NCBI GenBank assembly: GCA_018396795.1
Contig: JAGTRH010000026.1
Location: 1-11,024 of the forward strand
Direction of reading: 5' to 3'
DNA: 11,024 nucleotides
DNA from: Candidatus Bathyarchaeota archaeon
Lineage (GTDB): Archaea; Thermoproteota; Bathyarchaeia; Bathyarchaeales; B26-1
Shown here: positions 1-8,100 of the stretch, one piece after another
Numbering within the stretch: the first letter of the stretch is position 1
Layout of the letters: every line of letters starts with the position of its first letter
The notes under the pieces: generated by a model
Databases searched by the model: none
What the model saw: the letters and a program-made list of their open reading frames with translations, nothing else
Told to the model about the DNA's origin: nothing
Position numbers and translations under genes: made by a program

Positions 1-183
1 ATTAACTATCTAGTCAAGCAAGGTCTGGTTGAGGAGAGATTCGTGGAGGAGGGTAAAAGGGTTTACGCTGTAACCAGGAGGGGTTTAGATGTTGTTAGAG
101 CTTTTAAAGAGGTGAAGCAAGCTTTACCTATAGCTGAAAAAGAGGTTGTGAGAAGACCATTATTTTTTACTGATGTTCTTTGA
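1..183 (+). CDS. Winged-helix DNA-binding protein, C-terminal part (5' end outside window)
   Basis: The frame is open from base 1 to the TGA at 181-183, giving the last 60 residues of a protein whose start lies upstream. It opens with NYLVKQGLVEER, followed by a short hairpin (VEEGKRVYAVTRRG) and a helix (LDVVRAFKEVKQAL). This is the usual end of a small archaeal winged helix: recognition helix, two-stranded wing with a basic tip, then 'Y.vT.rGl', as in the HTH_45 (PF14947) and PadR/MarR-like groups. Such proteins normally bind DNA as dimers and act as local transcription regulators. The target cannot be told from this fragment. The gene converges on the small membrane protein gene on the other strand, with only 7 bases between stops. 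The family call is fairly safe at the fold level. The exact family is uncertain because the first helices are missing. Confidence 0.75.
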   Translation: MNYLVKQGLVEERFVEEGKRVYAVTRRGLDVVRAFKEVKQALPIAEKEVVRRPLFFTDVL

Positions 184-190
184 TTTGTGG

Positions 191-571
191 TTAGGCCTTT
201 TTCTTTCCAACGTATTCTTCTAATATTTGATCCACAGTTTTTACTTCTGCTTTCAATTTTTTCATTATTGAGGAGTCTTCAATTTGCCTTCTATACCATG
301 ATTTCTTTCTGTCATAATGTATTACAAGTATGAAGCCTGCGGATGAAACTGAAAAGCCCGCTGCTGTCAGTATTAATCCAAGGGTTGCCGTTGCCGATTG
401 TAGTTGTTTAAAGGTTAGGAAAAGTTGTCCCCATTCTTCGCCTAAGGAATAAATTGTTGCTAGTAGGCCTGTGGTTAGAAGGTTAACGCCTAAAATTATT
501 AGCAGCAATGCTAGAATTTCGTTGTGGGCATACTCTTCAGCCTTCTTATGCAGCCAATCTTCTATCAACAT
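191..571 (-). CDS. Small two-helix membrane protein of unknown function
   Basis: 126 residues. A charged N-terminal stretch (MLIEDWLHKKAEEYAHNE) is followed by two hydrophobic helices at about 19-43 (ILALLLIILGVNLL onward) and 62-85 (TLGLILTAAGFSVSSAG onward). They are separated by a loop of about 18 residues. A basic cytoplasmic-type tail (YDRKKSWYRRQ) then leads into a Lys/Glu-rich helix that may form a coiled coil (about 100-122, ending KKKA). By the positive-inside rule the tail, and probably the N-terminus, face the cytoplasm. I do not recognise a family. The ATG at 571 has GTGAGA upstream as a plausible ribosome binding site and a TATA-like box at 597-611. The gene is convergent with the winged-helix gene, so the two do not share a promoter. 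Composition and helix layout support a real gene; function is unknown. Confidence 0.7.
   Translation of the reverse strand: MLIEDWLHKKAEEYAHNEILALLLIILGVNLLTTGLLATIYSLGEEWGQLFLTFKQLQSATATLGLILTAAGFSVSSAGFILVIHYDRKKSWYRRQIEDSSIMKKLKAEVKTVDQILEEYVGKKKA
194..210 (+). terminator. Possible T-rich terminator of the winged-helix gene
   Basis: A pyrimidine tract with TTTTT at 198-202 and a further TTT lies 11-27 bases after the stop of the winged-helix gene, inside the 3' end of the convergent gene. Archaeal transcription often ends at T-runs without a hairpin. Short T-runs are common in this AT-rich DNA, so this is only a candidate. Confidence 0.25.
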
Positions 572-579
572 TTAATTCT

Positions 580-589
580 CACGCGCGTG
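580..589. promoter_or_regulatory. Perfect 10-base palindrome CACGCGCGTG, candidate operator
   Basis: CACGCGCGTG is its own reverse complement and forms a GC-rich island in very AT-rich surroundings. It lies between the TATA-like box (597-611) and the ATG (571) of the minus-strand gene, right at the predicted transcription start. A protein bound there would block initiation, so it is a reasonable repressor site. No second copy was noticed in the window. The link to any regulator, including the neighbouring winged-helix protein, is inference. Confidence 0.35.
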
Positions 590-596
590 GTCATGC

Positions 597-611
597 TTTA
601 AAATATTTTAA
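597..611 (-). promoter_or_regulatory. TATA-like box of the small membrane protein gene
   Basis: TTTAAAATATTTTAA is centred about 33 bases upstream of the ATG on the minus strand. An archaeal start site about 25 bases downstream would fall near 579, leaving a leader of under 10 bases. The spacing is right, but the surrounding DNA is AT-rich, so specificity is modest. Confidence 0.45.
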
Positions 612-737
612 TGGATGTAAAAACATTATGGATTAACAATAAAGATTGTTGGTTTAAAATTTTCATAATTATTTTCGTAACAAAAATTAAGCTATTTTTA
701 AGTTTTGGCTTTGATTTACTTAGAATAATAGGGTGAG

Positions 738-911
738 ATGAACTTTAAAATGGCGGCTTATAGATTATTTAGTCCTTTGATTTCAGGCATCATTTTGGAT
801 TTAGGTTGTTGCAATATATTGTTCCAGGTATTTGAAGCATCCGCTACGTATGTGGGATGCTTAAAAATAAGCTTAGTGCGGATTGCAGCTGCAATGTTTA
901 GGTTGTCATAA
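738..911 (+). pseudogene. Decayed fragment resembling a class I SAM-dependent methyltransferase
   Basis: An ATG frame of 57 codons reads LFSPLISGIILDLGCC, a close echo of methyltransferase motif I (hydrophobic strand, then DLGCG, which binds the SAM methionyl part), and then ASATYVGC. In intact enzymes this second strand ends YVG.D, where the acidic residue holds the ribose (motif II). Here the frame runs on into unconvincing sequence. Moving by one base at 861-862 instead gives KNKLSADCSCNV, which is just what usually follows that aspartate; restoring one lost base would give YVGCDKNKLSAD. A TAG at 899-901 stops the second frame and no catalytic domain follows. GGGTGAG (731-737) abuts the ATG at 738, leaving too little space for a normal ribosome site, while the in-frame ATG at 750 sits 12 bases beyond it. 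I read this as a relic. A chance match cannot be excluded. Confidence 0.4.
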
Positions 912-1128
912 ATTAGATTTTCGTGTATATTTCTATTTCTAGGTTTTTTGCGGTTTCGAATGAAGATTGAAGAAAGGAGGTAAAGAAACCTTTAGCTTGG
1001 AAACGATAATTTTGTATGCAATCCTTGAAAAATTTACATTTACATTGTAAAATTCGGATTTCAAGATGGTAAATATTTGGCGCTGTTTATTGCAAAGTTT
1101 GCGGTTATTGCGAGGGTTGGTTTAAGCT
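912..1128. other. AT-rich intergenic stretch with no recognisable gene
   Basis: All three forward frames have frequent stops and I see no RNA gene or repeat. An AGGAGGT-like sequence near 975-981 resembles a strong ribosome binding site, but TAA follows it and no start codon lies at usable distance. One frame between about 972 and 1050 reads a short protein-like run (KKGGKETFSLETIILYAILE), which could be further debris of the degraded gene upstream. That is speculative. Confidence 0.4.
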
Positions 1129-1144
1129 ATGAAATTCATAAATG

Positions 1145-1153
1145 TTATATATT
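1145..1153 (+). promoter_or_regulatory. TATA-like box upstream of the orphan basic protein
   Basis: TTATATATT is centred at about 1149. Transcription would begin near 1175, about 23 bases before the GTG chosen at 1198. This argues against the farther upstream ATG at 1129, because that start would place the promoter inside the coding region. The assignment rests on position and composition only. Confidence 0.35.
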
Positions 1154-1197
1154 CTTTGAGGTTCAAAAATTTATTTTTAATGGATTGGGGTGATGAA

Positions 1198-1665
1198 GTG
1201 AACGCTATGGTTTTCGGTTTTCTGAGAAGGGCTGAGGATGGTTTCTTTGAAGTTTGCGGGATCCCCTTGAAAAGGGCTCCATTGTTAAGGTTGACGAAGT
1301 TGGCGCAACGCAAGGGAGTTCTCTATGGGTGTTTGAATGCGGCTGAGCGTATGTTCGTAAAGCTTGTTATAAAATTGACAGTGGGGGTTCGTAGCCCTAT
1401 TCTTGCTAGGGCAGTTGCACCCATAATAAAGAAGCTTTTAGAAGCCGTTAAAGGATCGTCTAAGTTTTTGAAAGAAATTTTAGGTAAGGTTGGGTACTGG
1501 ATGGTGGTTAAGGGCTGGGAGAAGGCTGAGGAAATAAGCCGACTAGCCCAGAGTTGGGGTAATAAGGCAGCGCATAAATGGGCTGAGGAAGTTGGGTTTG
1601 CAAGATACCTGACCATAATGAACATGTCTATTTGGGAAGGCAAAAGTGACGCTAGACATCTGTAA
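1198..1665 (+). CDS. Orphan basic, helix-rich protein of unknown function
   Basis: About 155 residues, mostly predicted helix and rich in Lys, Arg and Ala. After MVFGFLRRAEDGFFEVCGIP comes a basic segment (LKRAPLLRLTKLAQRKG), then amphipathic helices including VKLVIKLTVGVRSPILARAV and KKLLEAVKGSSKFLKEILG. A Trp-rich end follows (GYWMVVKGWEKAEEI, then SWGNKAAHKWAEEVGFARYL). No membrane span, signal peptide or known motif is evident. The frame is open back to ATG 1129, but I prefer GTG 1198 because GGTGAT at 1189-1194 precedes it and the extra N-terminal residues look like translated promoter. ATG 1207, four codons in, is also possible. The opposite strand is also open here, but its translations lack protein-like patterning. 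The gene stands alone between two spacers and is not obviously part of the glycan cluster. A nucleic-acid or membrane-surface role would be a guess. Confidence 0.6.
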   Translation: MNAMVFGFLRRAEDGFFEVCGIPLKRAPLLRLTKLAQRKGVLYGCLNAAERMFVKLVIKLTVGVRSPILARAVAPIIKKLLEAVKGSSKFLKEILGKVGYWMVVKGWEKAEEISRLAQSWGNKAAHKWAEEVGFARYLTIMNMSIWEGKSDARHL

Positions 1666-1691
1666 AAACATACATGCGAAGCCTTTGAATC

Positions 1692-1712
1692 GCAATTTTT
1701 CTTAAGCTTTTA
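1692..1712 (+). terminator. Possible T-rich terminator after the orphan gene
   Basis: TTTTT at 1696-1700, then CTT and CTTTTA, begin about 30 bases after the TAA at 1663-1665. Together they form the T-rich tract expected of an archaeal hairpin-less terminator. This would separate the orphan gene from the glycan operon. Confidence 0.35.
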
Positions 1713-1737
1713 TGGAAGTATCTCTTGAGAAAATAAA

Positions 1738-1818
1738 ATGTTGAAAGATGAACGGTATACTACGAGAAGATTTTTTGATGAGCTTGGCTATCGGTCTGCA
1801 AACTCATTTTATACGTGA
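1738..1818 (+). other. 26-codon mini-ORF in the spacer, possible gene remnant
   Basis: An ATG at 1738 opens a 26-residue frame ending at TGA 1816-1818, with RRFFDELGYRSANSFYT as its core. The start of this core (R-FFDEL) recalls the first residues of many small SAM-dependent methyltransferases, just ahead of the binding domain. Nothing of that domain follows. It may be a second scrap of the relic near 738-911, a short leader peptide, or chance. Its codons overlap the candidate promoter of the next gene at 1807-1814, which argues against a working gene. Confidence 0.2.
1807..1814 (+). promoter_or_regulatory. Candidate promoter of the glycan gene cluster
   Basis: TTTTATAC, centred near 1810, would place a transcription start around 1835, about 20 bases before the GTG at 1856. 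AGGA at 1846-1849, 6 bases before the start, serves as the ribosome site. The downstream genes are packed without another obvious promoter, so this may drive the whole set. The support is positional only. Confidence 0.35.
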
Positions 1819-1855
1819 TGCAGTAAATGCTTGAAATGAAAAGGCAGGATGTTAA

Positions 1856-3124
1856 GTGAATCCTTTTTATATTCCGGTCTTAATTTTACTCTTAGCGGTC
1901 TATTTTTGGACTTTTTATCAGATACCCATTTTAGCAATGGGTGTTGTGCATCTGAGGCGTTCAGATAGAAGAAGGAAAAAGGAGGCTTCGCTTGACATGG
2001 AAAGTTTGCCTTTAATTTCAGTTATTGTTCCCGTAAAGAATGAAGAAAATGTTGTTGAAAGGGTTTTAAAAGCCTTGTTGAGGCTGGATTATCCTACTGA
2101 AAAGAAGGAAATTATTATAGTTGAGGATGGCTCAACCGACAAAACTGTTGAAAAATGTGAGGAATATGTTAGGCGATATCCAAATCAAGTTAGGCTTTTG
2201 CATAAGTCAAAATCTAACGGGAAGCCATCTGCTTTAAACCATGCTCTTAAGTATGCGAAAGGCGAGATAGTGGCTGTTTTTGATGCGGATAGTGTTCCTG
2301 AACATGACGTGCTGAAAAGAGTAATTGCATACTTTAGGGATCCTTTTGTAGCTGCTGTTCAGGGCAGACTTTGCAGCATAAACGCTGACGAAAATATGTT
2401 GACGAAGTTTGTCTCTTATGAGGAAGCTGTCTGGTGTGAAGCATATTTGAGGGGCAAAGACATCTTAGGCTTGTTCGTACATTTGAGGGGAAGTTGTCAG
2501 TTTATTAGGCGGGATGTTTTGGCGAAATTGAACGGCTTTGATGAACGAACATTGTCTGAGGATATGGAGTTATCTGCAAGGCTAACCGAGAAAGGCTACG
2601 TGATTAGGTATGCTTCTGACGTGCGCTCTTGGCAGGAAACTCCTTCTCGAGCGAGGCAACTTTTCAAGCAGAGAACTAGATGGTATAGAGGGACTATGCA
2701 AGTAGCTTTCAAATACGGTAAACTTGCAGCTAAGCTTAACAAGAAAAGCCTCGACGCCGAGTTAACCTTACTTGGGCCCTTCATACTTATCGCTTCCTTA
2801 ACAAGCTATTTGCTGGCTTTCTATACATCTGTTACAGCCTTCAACTTGGATGCTTCATTGACGCTTCTAATGCAATTATCAGCCATCGGCACAAGCATTA
2901 CACTTGCAATATGCGGCTTAGCTTTAGCATACGTCTCAAAACCTAGACGATTCACTAATCTTCTGTGGTTACCGTTCACATATCTCTACTGGAGCCTACA
3001 AACATTAGTTGCACTCTATGCAGCGCTACTCATTCTTTTGCGTAGACCTTATACATGGGTTAAAACAGAGAAAAGCGGCTCTATCAAATCGTCGGCCGTT
3101 ATGAATGAACAAGCTTGTATGTAA
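1856..3124 (+). CDS. Membrane-embedded processive GT2 glycosyltransferase (PgaC/HAS/BcsA-like polysaccharide synthase)
   Basis: 422 residues with the full layout of a processive family 2 synthase. A membrane helix at about 5-30 is followed by a cytoplasmic GT-A domain from about 52 to 290, then three more helices at about 303-325, 335-360 and 370-395. Visible catalytic parts are VPVKNEE (59-65), EDGSTD with Asp91 for nucleotide binding, DAD at 143-145 for the metal, SED at 234-236 giving the base Asp236, and QRTRW at 272-276, the QxxRW signature of processive enzymes. WVKTEKSG after the last helix also fits PgaC/NodC relatives. Such enzymes add beta-linked sugars from a UDP donor one after another and usually pass the chain through their own membrane domain. 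The sugar cannot be read from sequence. The start is GTG with AGGA 6 bases upstream. It is the first gene of the cluster and 57 bases precede the next. Confidence 0.9.
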   Translation: MNPFYIPVLILLLAVYFWTFYQIPILAMGVVHLRRSDRRRKKEASLDMESLPLISVIVPVKNEENVVERVLKALLRLDYPTEKKEIIIVEDGSTDKTVEKCEEYVRRYPNQVRLLHKSKSNGKPSALNHALKYAKGEIVAVFDADSVPEHDVLKRVIAYFRDPFVAAVQGRLCSINADENMLTKFVSYEEAVWCEAYLRGKDILGLFVHLRGSCQFIRRDVLAKLNGFDERTLSEDMELSARLTEKGYVIRYASDVRSWQETPSRARQLFKQRTRWYRGTMQVAFKYGKLAAKLNKKSLDAELTLLGPFILIASLTSYLLAFYTSVTAFNLDASLTLLMQLSAIGTSITLAICGLALAYVSKPRRFTNLLWLPFTYLYWSLQTLVALYAALLILLRRPYTWVKTEKSGSIKSSAVMNEQACM

Positions 3125-3181
3125 CAAAATATTCAATTGGTGACTCTTGGTACTCACCGTTAGCTTGGATGGTTTAGAGGG

Positions 3182-4330
3182 TTGAGGATCTGCTTAATCT
3201 CCTCTTATCCACCCAACCGTGCTAGGTTGAGTGAGTATTCTAAAAGCCTGGTGGATGAGTTGGCGAATAGGCAGAAGATCGATAAGATTTACATTTTGGC
3301 TGATGTCGCTGACGGTTTTAAAAACAAAGTGACTGAGAAATATAAAGTTGAAGTTCTGAGGGTCTGGAAAGCAGATCGTCCATTTTCAATTCTTGGCATT
3401 TTGGCAAGCATCCTAAAGCTCAAGCCAGACGTGGTGCATTTCAACGTTCACTTTCAAAGTTTTGGAAAGAGCCGAATCTCCAACTTCATTGGTCTGTCCC
3501 AGATTTTCTTATGTCGGTTAATGGGTTTGAAAGTCGTGGCTTCTGTGCACAATCTTGGAGAATTAGTGGATCTCGAGAAGGCGCAAGTTAACCCCACATT
3601 AATTAACAGATTAGGAATCTTCATTGCTACTAAGCTCATACTCTCTGCATCCATAGTTGTGGTGACCGTTAGATTTTATCTAAAATATTTAAACGAACGT
3701 TACGGTCAGTTTAAAATCCGTTACATCCCTCATGGCACGTCAGTTAATGATTGTCCATTAGTAAATTATATGGACAAAAATATGGACAAAGTGCTATTGT
3801 TTTTCGGTCACGTTGGTCCCTACAAAGGCCTGCCCGTTCTTTTGAGAGCCTTTGAAAAGCTGATTAGTGAGAGAAAAGACATCAGACTTGTTGTTGCTGG
3901 TTCAAGTCACCCGAATTTTCCCGGTTACCTTGAAAATTTCATTAAGTCAGCCCCTCCCAAAGTGGATTTCATAGGATATGTGCGTGATGAGGATTTAGCA
4001 AAGGTTTTCAGTATTGCTGATGTGGTAATTTTACCTTATCTTACGGCTACAGGTACGAGCGGTGTCTTTCATCTTGCCTGTGGATACGGTAAGCCGATAA
4101 TTGCCTCAAATCTGCCTGAAATAAGGGAATTGGTTGCTGAAGGAGCCTCAGCTGTCCTTGTGCCTCCAGACGATGTTGAATCGTTAAAAAATGCTATCTT
4201 AATGTTCCTTAGCAATGATAAAATGGCGGCTGAAATGGGCAGGCAAAACCTAAGCTTTGCACAGAGGGAGAGCTGGAGCGCAGTGGCTGAAGAATATGAA
4301 AAGGTCTATTTTGAGGCTTTTAAGAGTTGA
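3182..4330 (+). CDS. GT4 family glycosyltransferase (GT-B fold)
   Basis: 382 residues, two Rossmann-like halves. The N-terminal acceptor half begins at once with strand and loop MRICLISSYPPN, and includes PDVVHFNVH (82-90) and VVASVHNLGE (118-127). The donor half has FFGHVGPYKGLPVLLRAF (207-224), LVVAGSS (236-242), VDFIGYV and YGKPIIASNLPEIREL (302-317). These are the standard landmarks of GT4 retaining transferases, which use nucleotide-sugars in the cytoplasm. The usual EX7E pair before the 'GKP' turn is not evident: the aligned places are about Thr290 and Leu298, in a TGTSGVFHLACGYGKP context. Some GT4 branches share this variation, so activity is likely but unproven. The TTG start at 3182 fits because the first strand begins directly there and GGATGG lies upstream. 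The stop overlaps the next start by 4 bases (TTGA), suggesting translational coupling. Confidence 0.88.
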   Translation: MRICLISSYPPNRARLSEYSKSLVDELANRQKIDKIYILADVADGFKNKVTEKYKVEVLRVWKADRPFSILGILASILKLKPDVVHFNVHFQSFGKSRISNFIGLSQIFLCRLMGLKVVASVHNLGELVDLEKAQVNPTLINRLGIFIATKLILSASIVVVTVRFYLKYLNERYGQFKIRYIPHGTSVNDCPLVNYMDKNMDKVLLFFGHVGPYKGLPVLLRAFEKLISERKDIRLVVAGSSHPNFPGYLENFIKSAPPKVDFIGYVRDEDLAKVFSIADVVILPYLTATGTSGVFHLACGYGKPIIASNLPEIRELVAEGASAVLVPPDDVESLKNAILMFLSNDKMAAEMGRQNLSFAQRESWSAVAEEYEKVYFEAFKS

Positions 4331-5163
4331 CTTTTGCTAACCACGATAAACAAGCTATTATATCAATAATTATTCCAACATTTAATTCTGCGAAAACCTT
4401 GCCTCTTTGCCTAAAATCAATTGCGAACCAGAGAAATTCTCTTTTAGAAGTGTTAGTTGTGGATAATTGCAGCGTAGACGAAACTAAGCATATAGCTAAG
4501 GAATATGGCGCCAAACTTATAACCCATAGGGGAACACAGTCAGATGCAAGGAATGTGGGAATGGCTTATGCGAAAGGCGATTTTATTCTCTTCCTTGATT
4601 CGGACCAGCAGCTTGAATCAGGCCTTATCGAAGACTGCTTTTCAACATGCCTTAAAAAAGGTGTTGAAGCTGTGAAAATACCTGAAGTCTATGTAGGGCT
4701 TGACTTCTGGGGCAGCTGCTCAGCGCTTTGGAAGAATCGGATGGTGGAGGCTTGGGGATTAAATGGTGGAATCCCAAGGTTTTATAAAAGGGACGTACTA
4801 AAATGCTCGACGTTCAAAGAAAATATGCGGTTTTGGGAGGATGTGGAGTTTTATCAAAGACTTAGGAAGCTGGGAGTCAAGGAAGCTTGGTGTAAAAGGC
4901 ACATCATCCACTTTGAAGTCGGCTCCCTTCGGAGCGTTATAAGCAAGTACGTTTCTTATGGGCGATCTATAGCCGAGTTTAGAAGAAGCCATTTAAAGGC
5001 TCCATACGCCCTAACCTTAAGATTAACAATATCTACACTCATTCGTGTGATAAGAAATCCGGGCAAGGTTTTGAGTGTTTTCTTGGGATGCTTATTCTTG
5101 GTAGCTATAAAAGGCCTCAGTTTAACCCTTGGTTTCTCATCGCAGTTATGGGGCTTAAGCTGA
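4327..5163 (+). CDS. GT2 family glycosyltransferase with C-terminal membrane segment
   Basis: 278 residues, a compact GT-A transferase. IISIIIPTFNSAKTL (11-25) is the first strand and donor loop. LEVLVVDNCSVDET (40-53) carries Asp46, and TQSDARNVGMAYAKGDFILF is the typical 'aRN.G...a.Gd' stretch. DSD at 91-93 is the metal site, and FWEDVEF (169-175) carries the likely catalytic Asp172. A hydrophobic helix at about 247-268 near the C-terminus probably anchors it to the inner face of the membrane. Unlike the first gene of the cluster it lacks QxxRW and multiple helices, so it likely adds single sugars, perhaps to a lipid-linked acceptor. TTG is the only sensible start because the first beta strand lies ten residues in, and GAGG at 4313-4316 precedes it. 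It overlaps the upstream stop by four bases. Donor and acceptor are unknown. Confidence 0.88.
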   Translation: MTFANHDKQAIISIIIPTFNSAKTLPLCLKSIANQRNSLLEVLVVDNCSVDETKHIAKEYGAKLITHRGTQSDARNVGMAYAKGDFILFLDSDQQLESGLIEDCFSTCLKKGVEAVKIPEVYVGLDFWGSCSALWKNRMVEAWGLNGGIPRFYKRDVLKCSTFKENMRFWEDVEFYQRLRKLGVKEAWCKRHIIHFEVGSLRSVISKYVSYGRSIAEFRRSHLKAPYALTLRLTISTLIRVIRNPGKVLSVFLGCLFLVAIKGLSLTLGFSSQLWGLS

Positions 5164-5199
5164 ATATTGTTTGCATTCATGAAATGTTGAGATCTTAAA

Positions 5200-8100
5200 A
5201 TGTCAAGCTGTCCAATAGTAGCATTTTGTAAAAGAGCAGAATTTTTGGCTCTTTTAATTTTCTTCATTCTTTCGGTGTTCAGTTTAAGAGATATTTTCGT
5301 TACAGATGACCCTGTAGCCTTCCATGACCTCGCACCTATATGTAATTTCAATCAGCTGTTTCGTCCTTACGACTTTCCATGGGATTACAAGTCTAATTTG
5401 GGCTCTCCTAACATGTTAACAGGAAATGCTGTTTATAATCTTCCACTATTAGGATTGTCTTTGCTCCTAGGCTCTGTTCCTTTCGCCCACAAATTGCTTC
5501 TAGTAATTCTCTCGACGCTAACGGGCTTGGGCTTCTACTTGACTTTCTCCTTCCTTCTAGGCAGCAGAACAGCCGGATTTGCATCTGGGCTCTATTCAAT
5601 GTTTAATCCATTCACGTTCACAAGATGGATTCACGGCCATAACACCATTCTTTTCGCTTACATGGTTTTGCCCTTCGCCACGTTCTTTTACCTTAAGACG
5701 GTGAGAGATTGTGGAAGAAAAAGTCTGATAGGCTGCGGTCTACTTCTAGGATTGCTGTTCACTATAAACCCTCATGTGACTTATATGTTCGCCACGTTCA
5801 TATTATTGCATGCTATCTTCAACATTGCCTTCACAAAAAATGGAGAGAAAGCTGTAAAAGCCAAATTAATGGCCGCTCAGCTAAGCTTAATTTTTGGCAT
5901 AGCGCTTACGGTTGTTTTTCCCTTCCTTTACCAATTATCAATGGTTAATCTCCCCGTCTACTCTGTTAGAGCTGAGGAGGCGGTTTTAGTGTTTTCCGCG
6001 TCCGACGTTGTGATGTACATACTTCCTTCGATAGCTTTATTTGCATTCATCTCCTTAGCATTTTTATACTTCTGGAAGAAAAAAATTGTACCAGTTTCAG
6101 ATTTGATAAAGGCTCAGAGGCAAATTTGCCTCTTCTTCATCACATTATCGTTTTTAACAGTTTTGCTGATCTTACTAGTAGCAGTTGAACCTCTTAAGCT
6201 AGTTTATCAGTGGCTTTTCAATACAGTTCCAGGTTTTTCAATGTTTAGAGAGGCGAATAAGTTTACCCTATTTCTAGTTCTATCAGCGGCCTACTTTCTT
6301 GGTTTAACAGCTGAAAGCATTAGGCTTTGTGTATCAAAAAATGGCTCTTTCACTAAGCGGAATGCCTTAACACTTCTGCTGGTCTCGTTGGTGGTATTCG
6401 CCTCTTCATGGCAGTTTCTAACGGGCAACATGGGCGGCCACATAGGTACAGTTAAAATTCCAGACGATTACTTGGATCTCGAAGAGTGGCTATCGCATGA
6501 AAAGGGAGACTTTAGAGTGGCCTTTTTCCCCCCAGCTGTTTGGGCCACCACATATAACTGGGCGCTAAGATGGTTTCTGGACCCTCTTGTGGCGCTTCAA
6601 AATAAACCCACAGTTGAGTTAAAAAGCGAGTTTGACATAACACAGTCAGCGAGTTTAACTCGATGGGTTTACACCGCGCTTTATTCAAATAGAACAGTTA
6701 AGTGGGGTAAACTGTTAGGAGTCTTGGGCGTTAAGTACGTCATAGTTAGGCTTGACGCTGATATGCCTAGCTTTCGTGACGATTTAAAAGGCTTCTCTTT
6801 ATTTAATACATTGGTGGCTTTTGGAAACCAGCAAGACCTAATCTTCGAAAAAAGGCTTGGATCCCTCATTATCTATAGAAACCCCTCTCAATTACCCCAC
6901 ATATATGAATCTAGAGGTTTTTCCCTCATTGTGGGAGATAGAAGGATGCTTATCTCCCTTAATCATGTAAATTTCAACTTCCAAGGAAATCCAGCGGTTT
7001 TTCTGGATGATAACCTTGGCTTAGCTTATCTGTTTTTCAGTAACGCTAGTTATATGCTTTTCCAGGGCGATCCTTACTGGAATGTTATTTTGTCATATTT
7101 GAATGGACACTTTATCATAAGGCCGTGGCTTTATGCGTCTCTCTCCACAAATCCAACGGATAAGTGGGTTAAAGGGGATCTGGTTTGGCATCGATTTAAC
7201 GGCGACTTGAACGTTGCCCCGGACGGATACATTTACACGGAAGGCGCAAACACCATCAAAGTTCCATTAAATGTGGAGAACTCAGGTGAATACCTTGTCC
7301 TTATCCAAGTTTACAACGGGCTGCCTGGCTCTCAAGGCGTAAGGTTCAATATCAACAATTTTTATAACTATACTTTCCAGCCTACCCGATACTTTGAGGG
7401 TTCATATGTATGGGTTGAGCTTGGAAACTTAAGCCTTAGCAGTCGAAGCTTAATAGAGATTTCAAGCTTGGGCGGACCGGCTGCCATTTCAAAGATCGCT
7501 ATAATCCCTAAAGGGATAGTTGATGAGGCTAAGGAGGAAGCCGTAAGGAAAATCCAAGCCTCAAATTCACAGAAGATTTACATATTTGACACTTACACAT
7601 GGAATTTCAGCACGAACGCCTTAGCAGTCAACCCTAAAGCCAGCAATGGAAGACTGATCGACCTATCAAAATCTGGTGCCCAGACCCGCTTCTACGTGTT
7701 TAAGGATGAGGCTTACACGTTAACCCTAAAGCTTCAATGCCGTGAAGGCGCATCCCTAAAAGTTTATGTTGACGACAACGAGGAAAGCGTTACAGTAAAA
7801 CAGCAAAATGAGGAATTTGCCGAGGTCAATATTGGGCCTTTCGAGCTGAAAAAAGGTTACCATTACTTGAAGGTTGAAGGTAAAATGGGCGACGTGAAGC
7901 TTGACATGGCAGTGTTAAGGACAAACGTGAAGGAGGATGATGCAATTGTTGAAGACTTAAGAAGACTCAACTATACTATGCTTTCAAGCTCTGAATATGC
8001 CATTTATAGAATGAGCAGATCGGTGGGCTGTCTTGTTTTTCTTGAAGGAGGCTGCGGTTATTGGAAGCTCTATGGAAATAGATCGAACCCAACCATTGTA

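Noticed and set aside
972..985. Strong-looking AGGAGGT ribosome site in the intergenic stretch
   Set aside because: A TAA follows and no ATG, GTG or TTG with a real frame lies within usable distance; it is probably chance or debris.
1323..1643. Open frame of 106 codons on the minus strand, opposite the orphan protein
   Set aside because: Its translation is Ser/Thr/Pro/Leu-rich without helix or motif patterning, typical of the reverse of a Lys/Ala-rich gene, and it has no credible ribosome site.
3139..3158. GGTGA...TCACC inverted repeat in the 57-base gap after the first GT2 gene
   Set aside because: Only five paired bases around a ten-base loop with no T-run after it; too weak for a terminator or attenuator call.
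4956..5351. 131-codon open frame on the minus strand across the junction of the GT2 and YfhO-like genes
   Set aside because: Both sense frames carry recognised protein families here; the reverse translation shows no domain or signal and overlaps two real genes.
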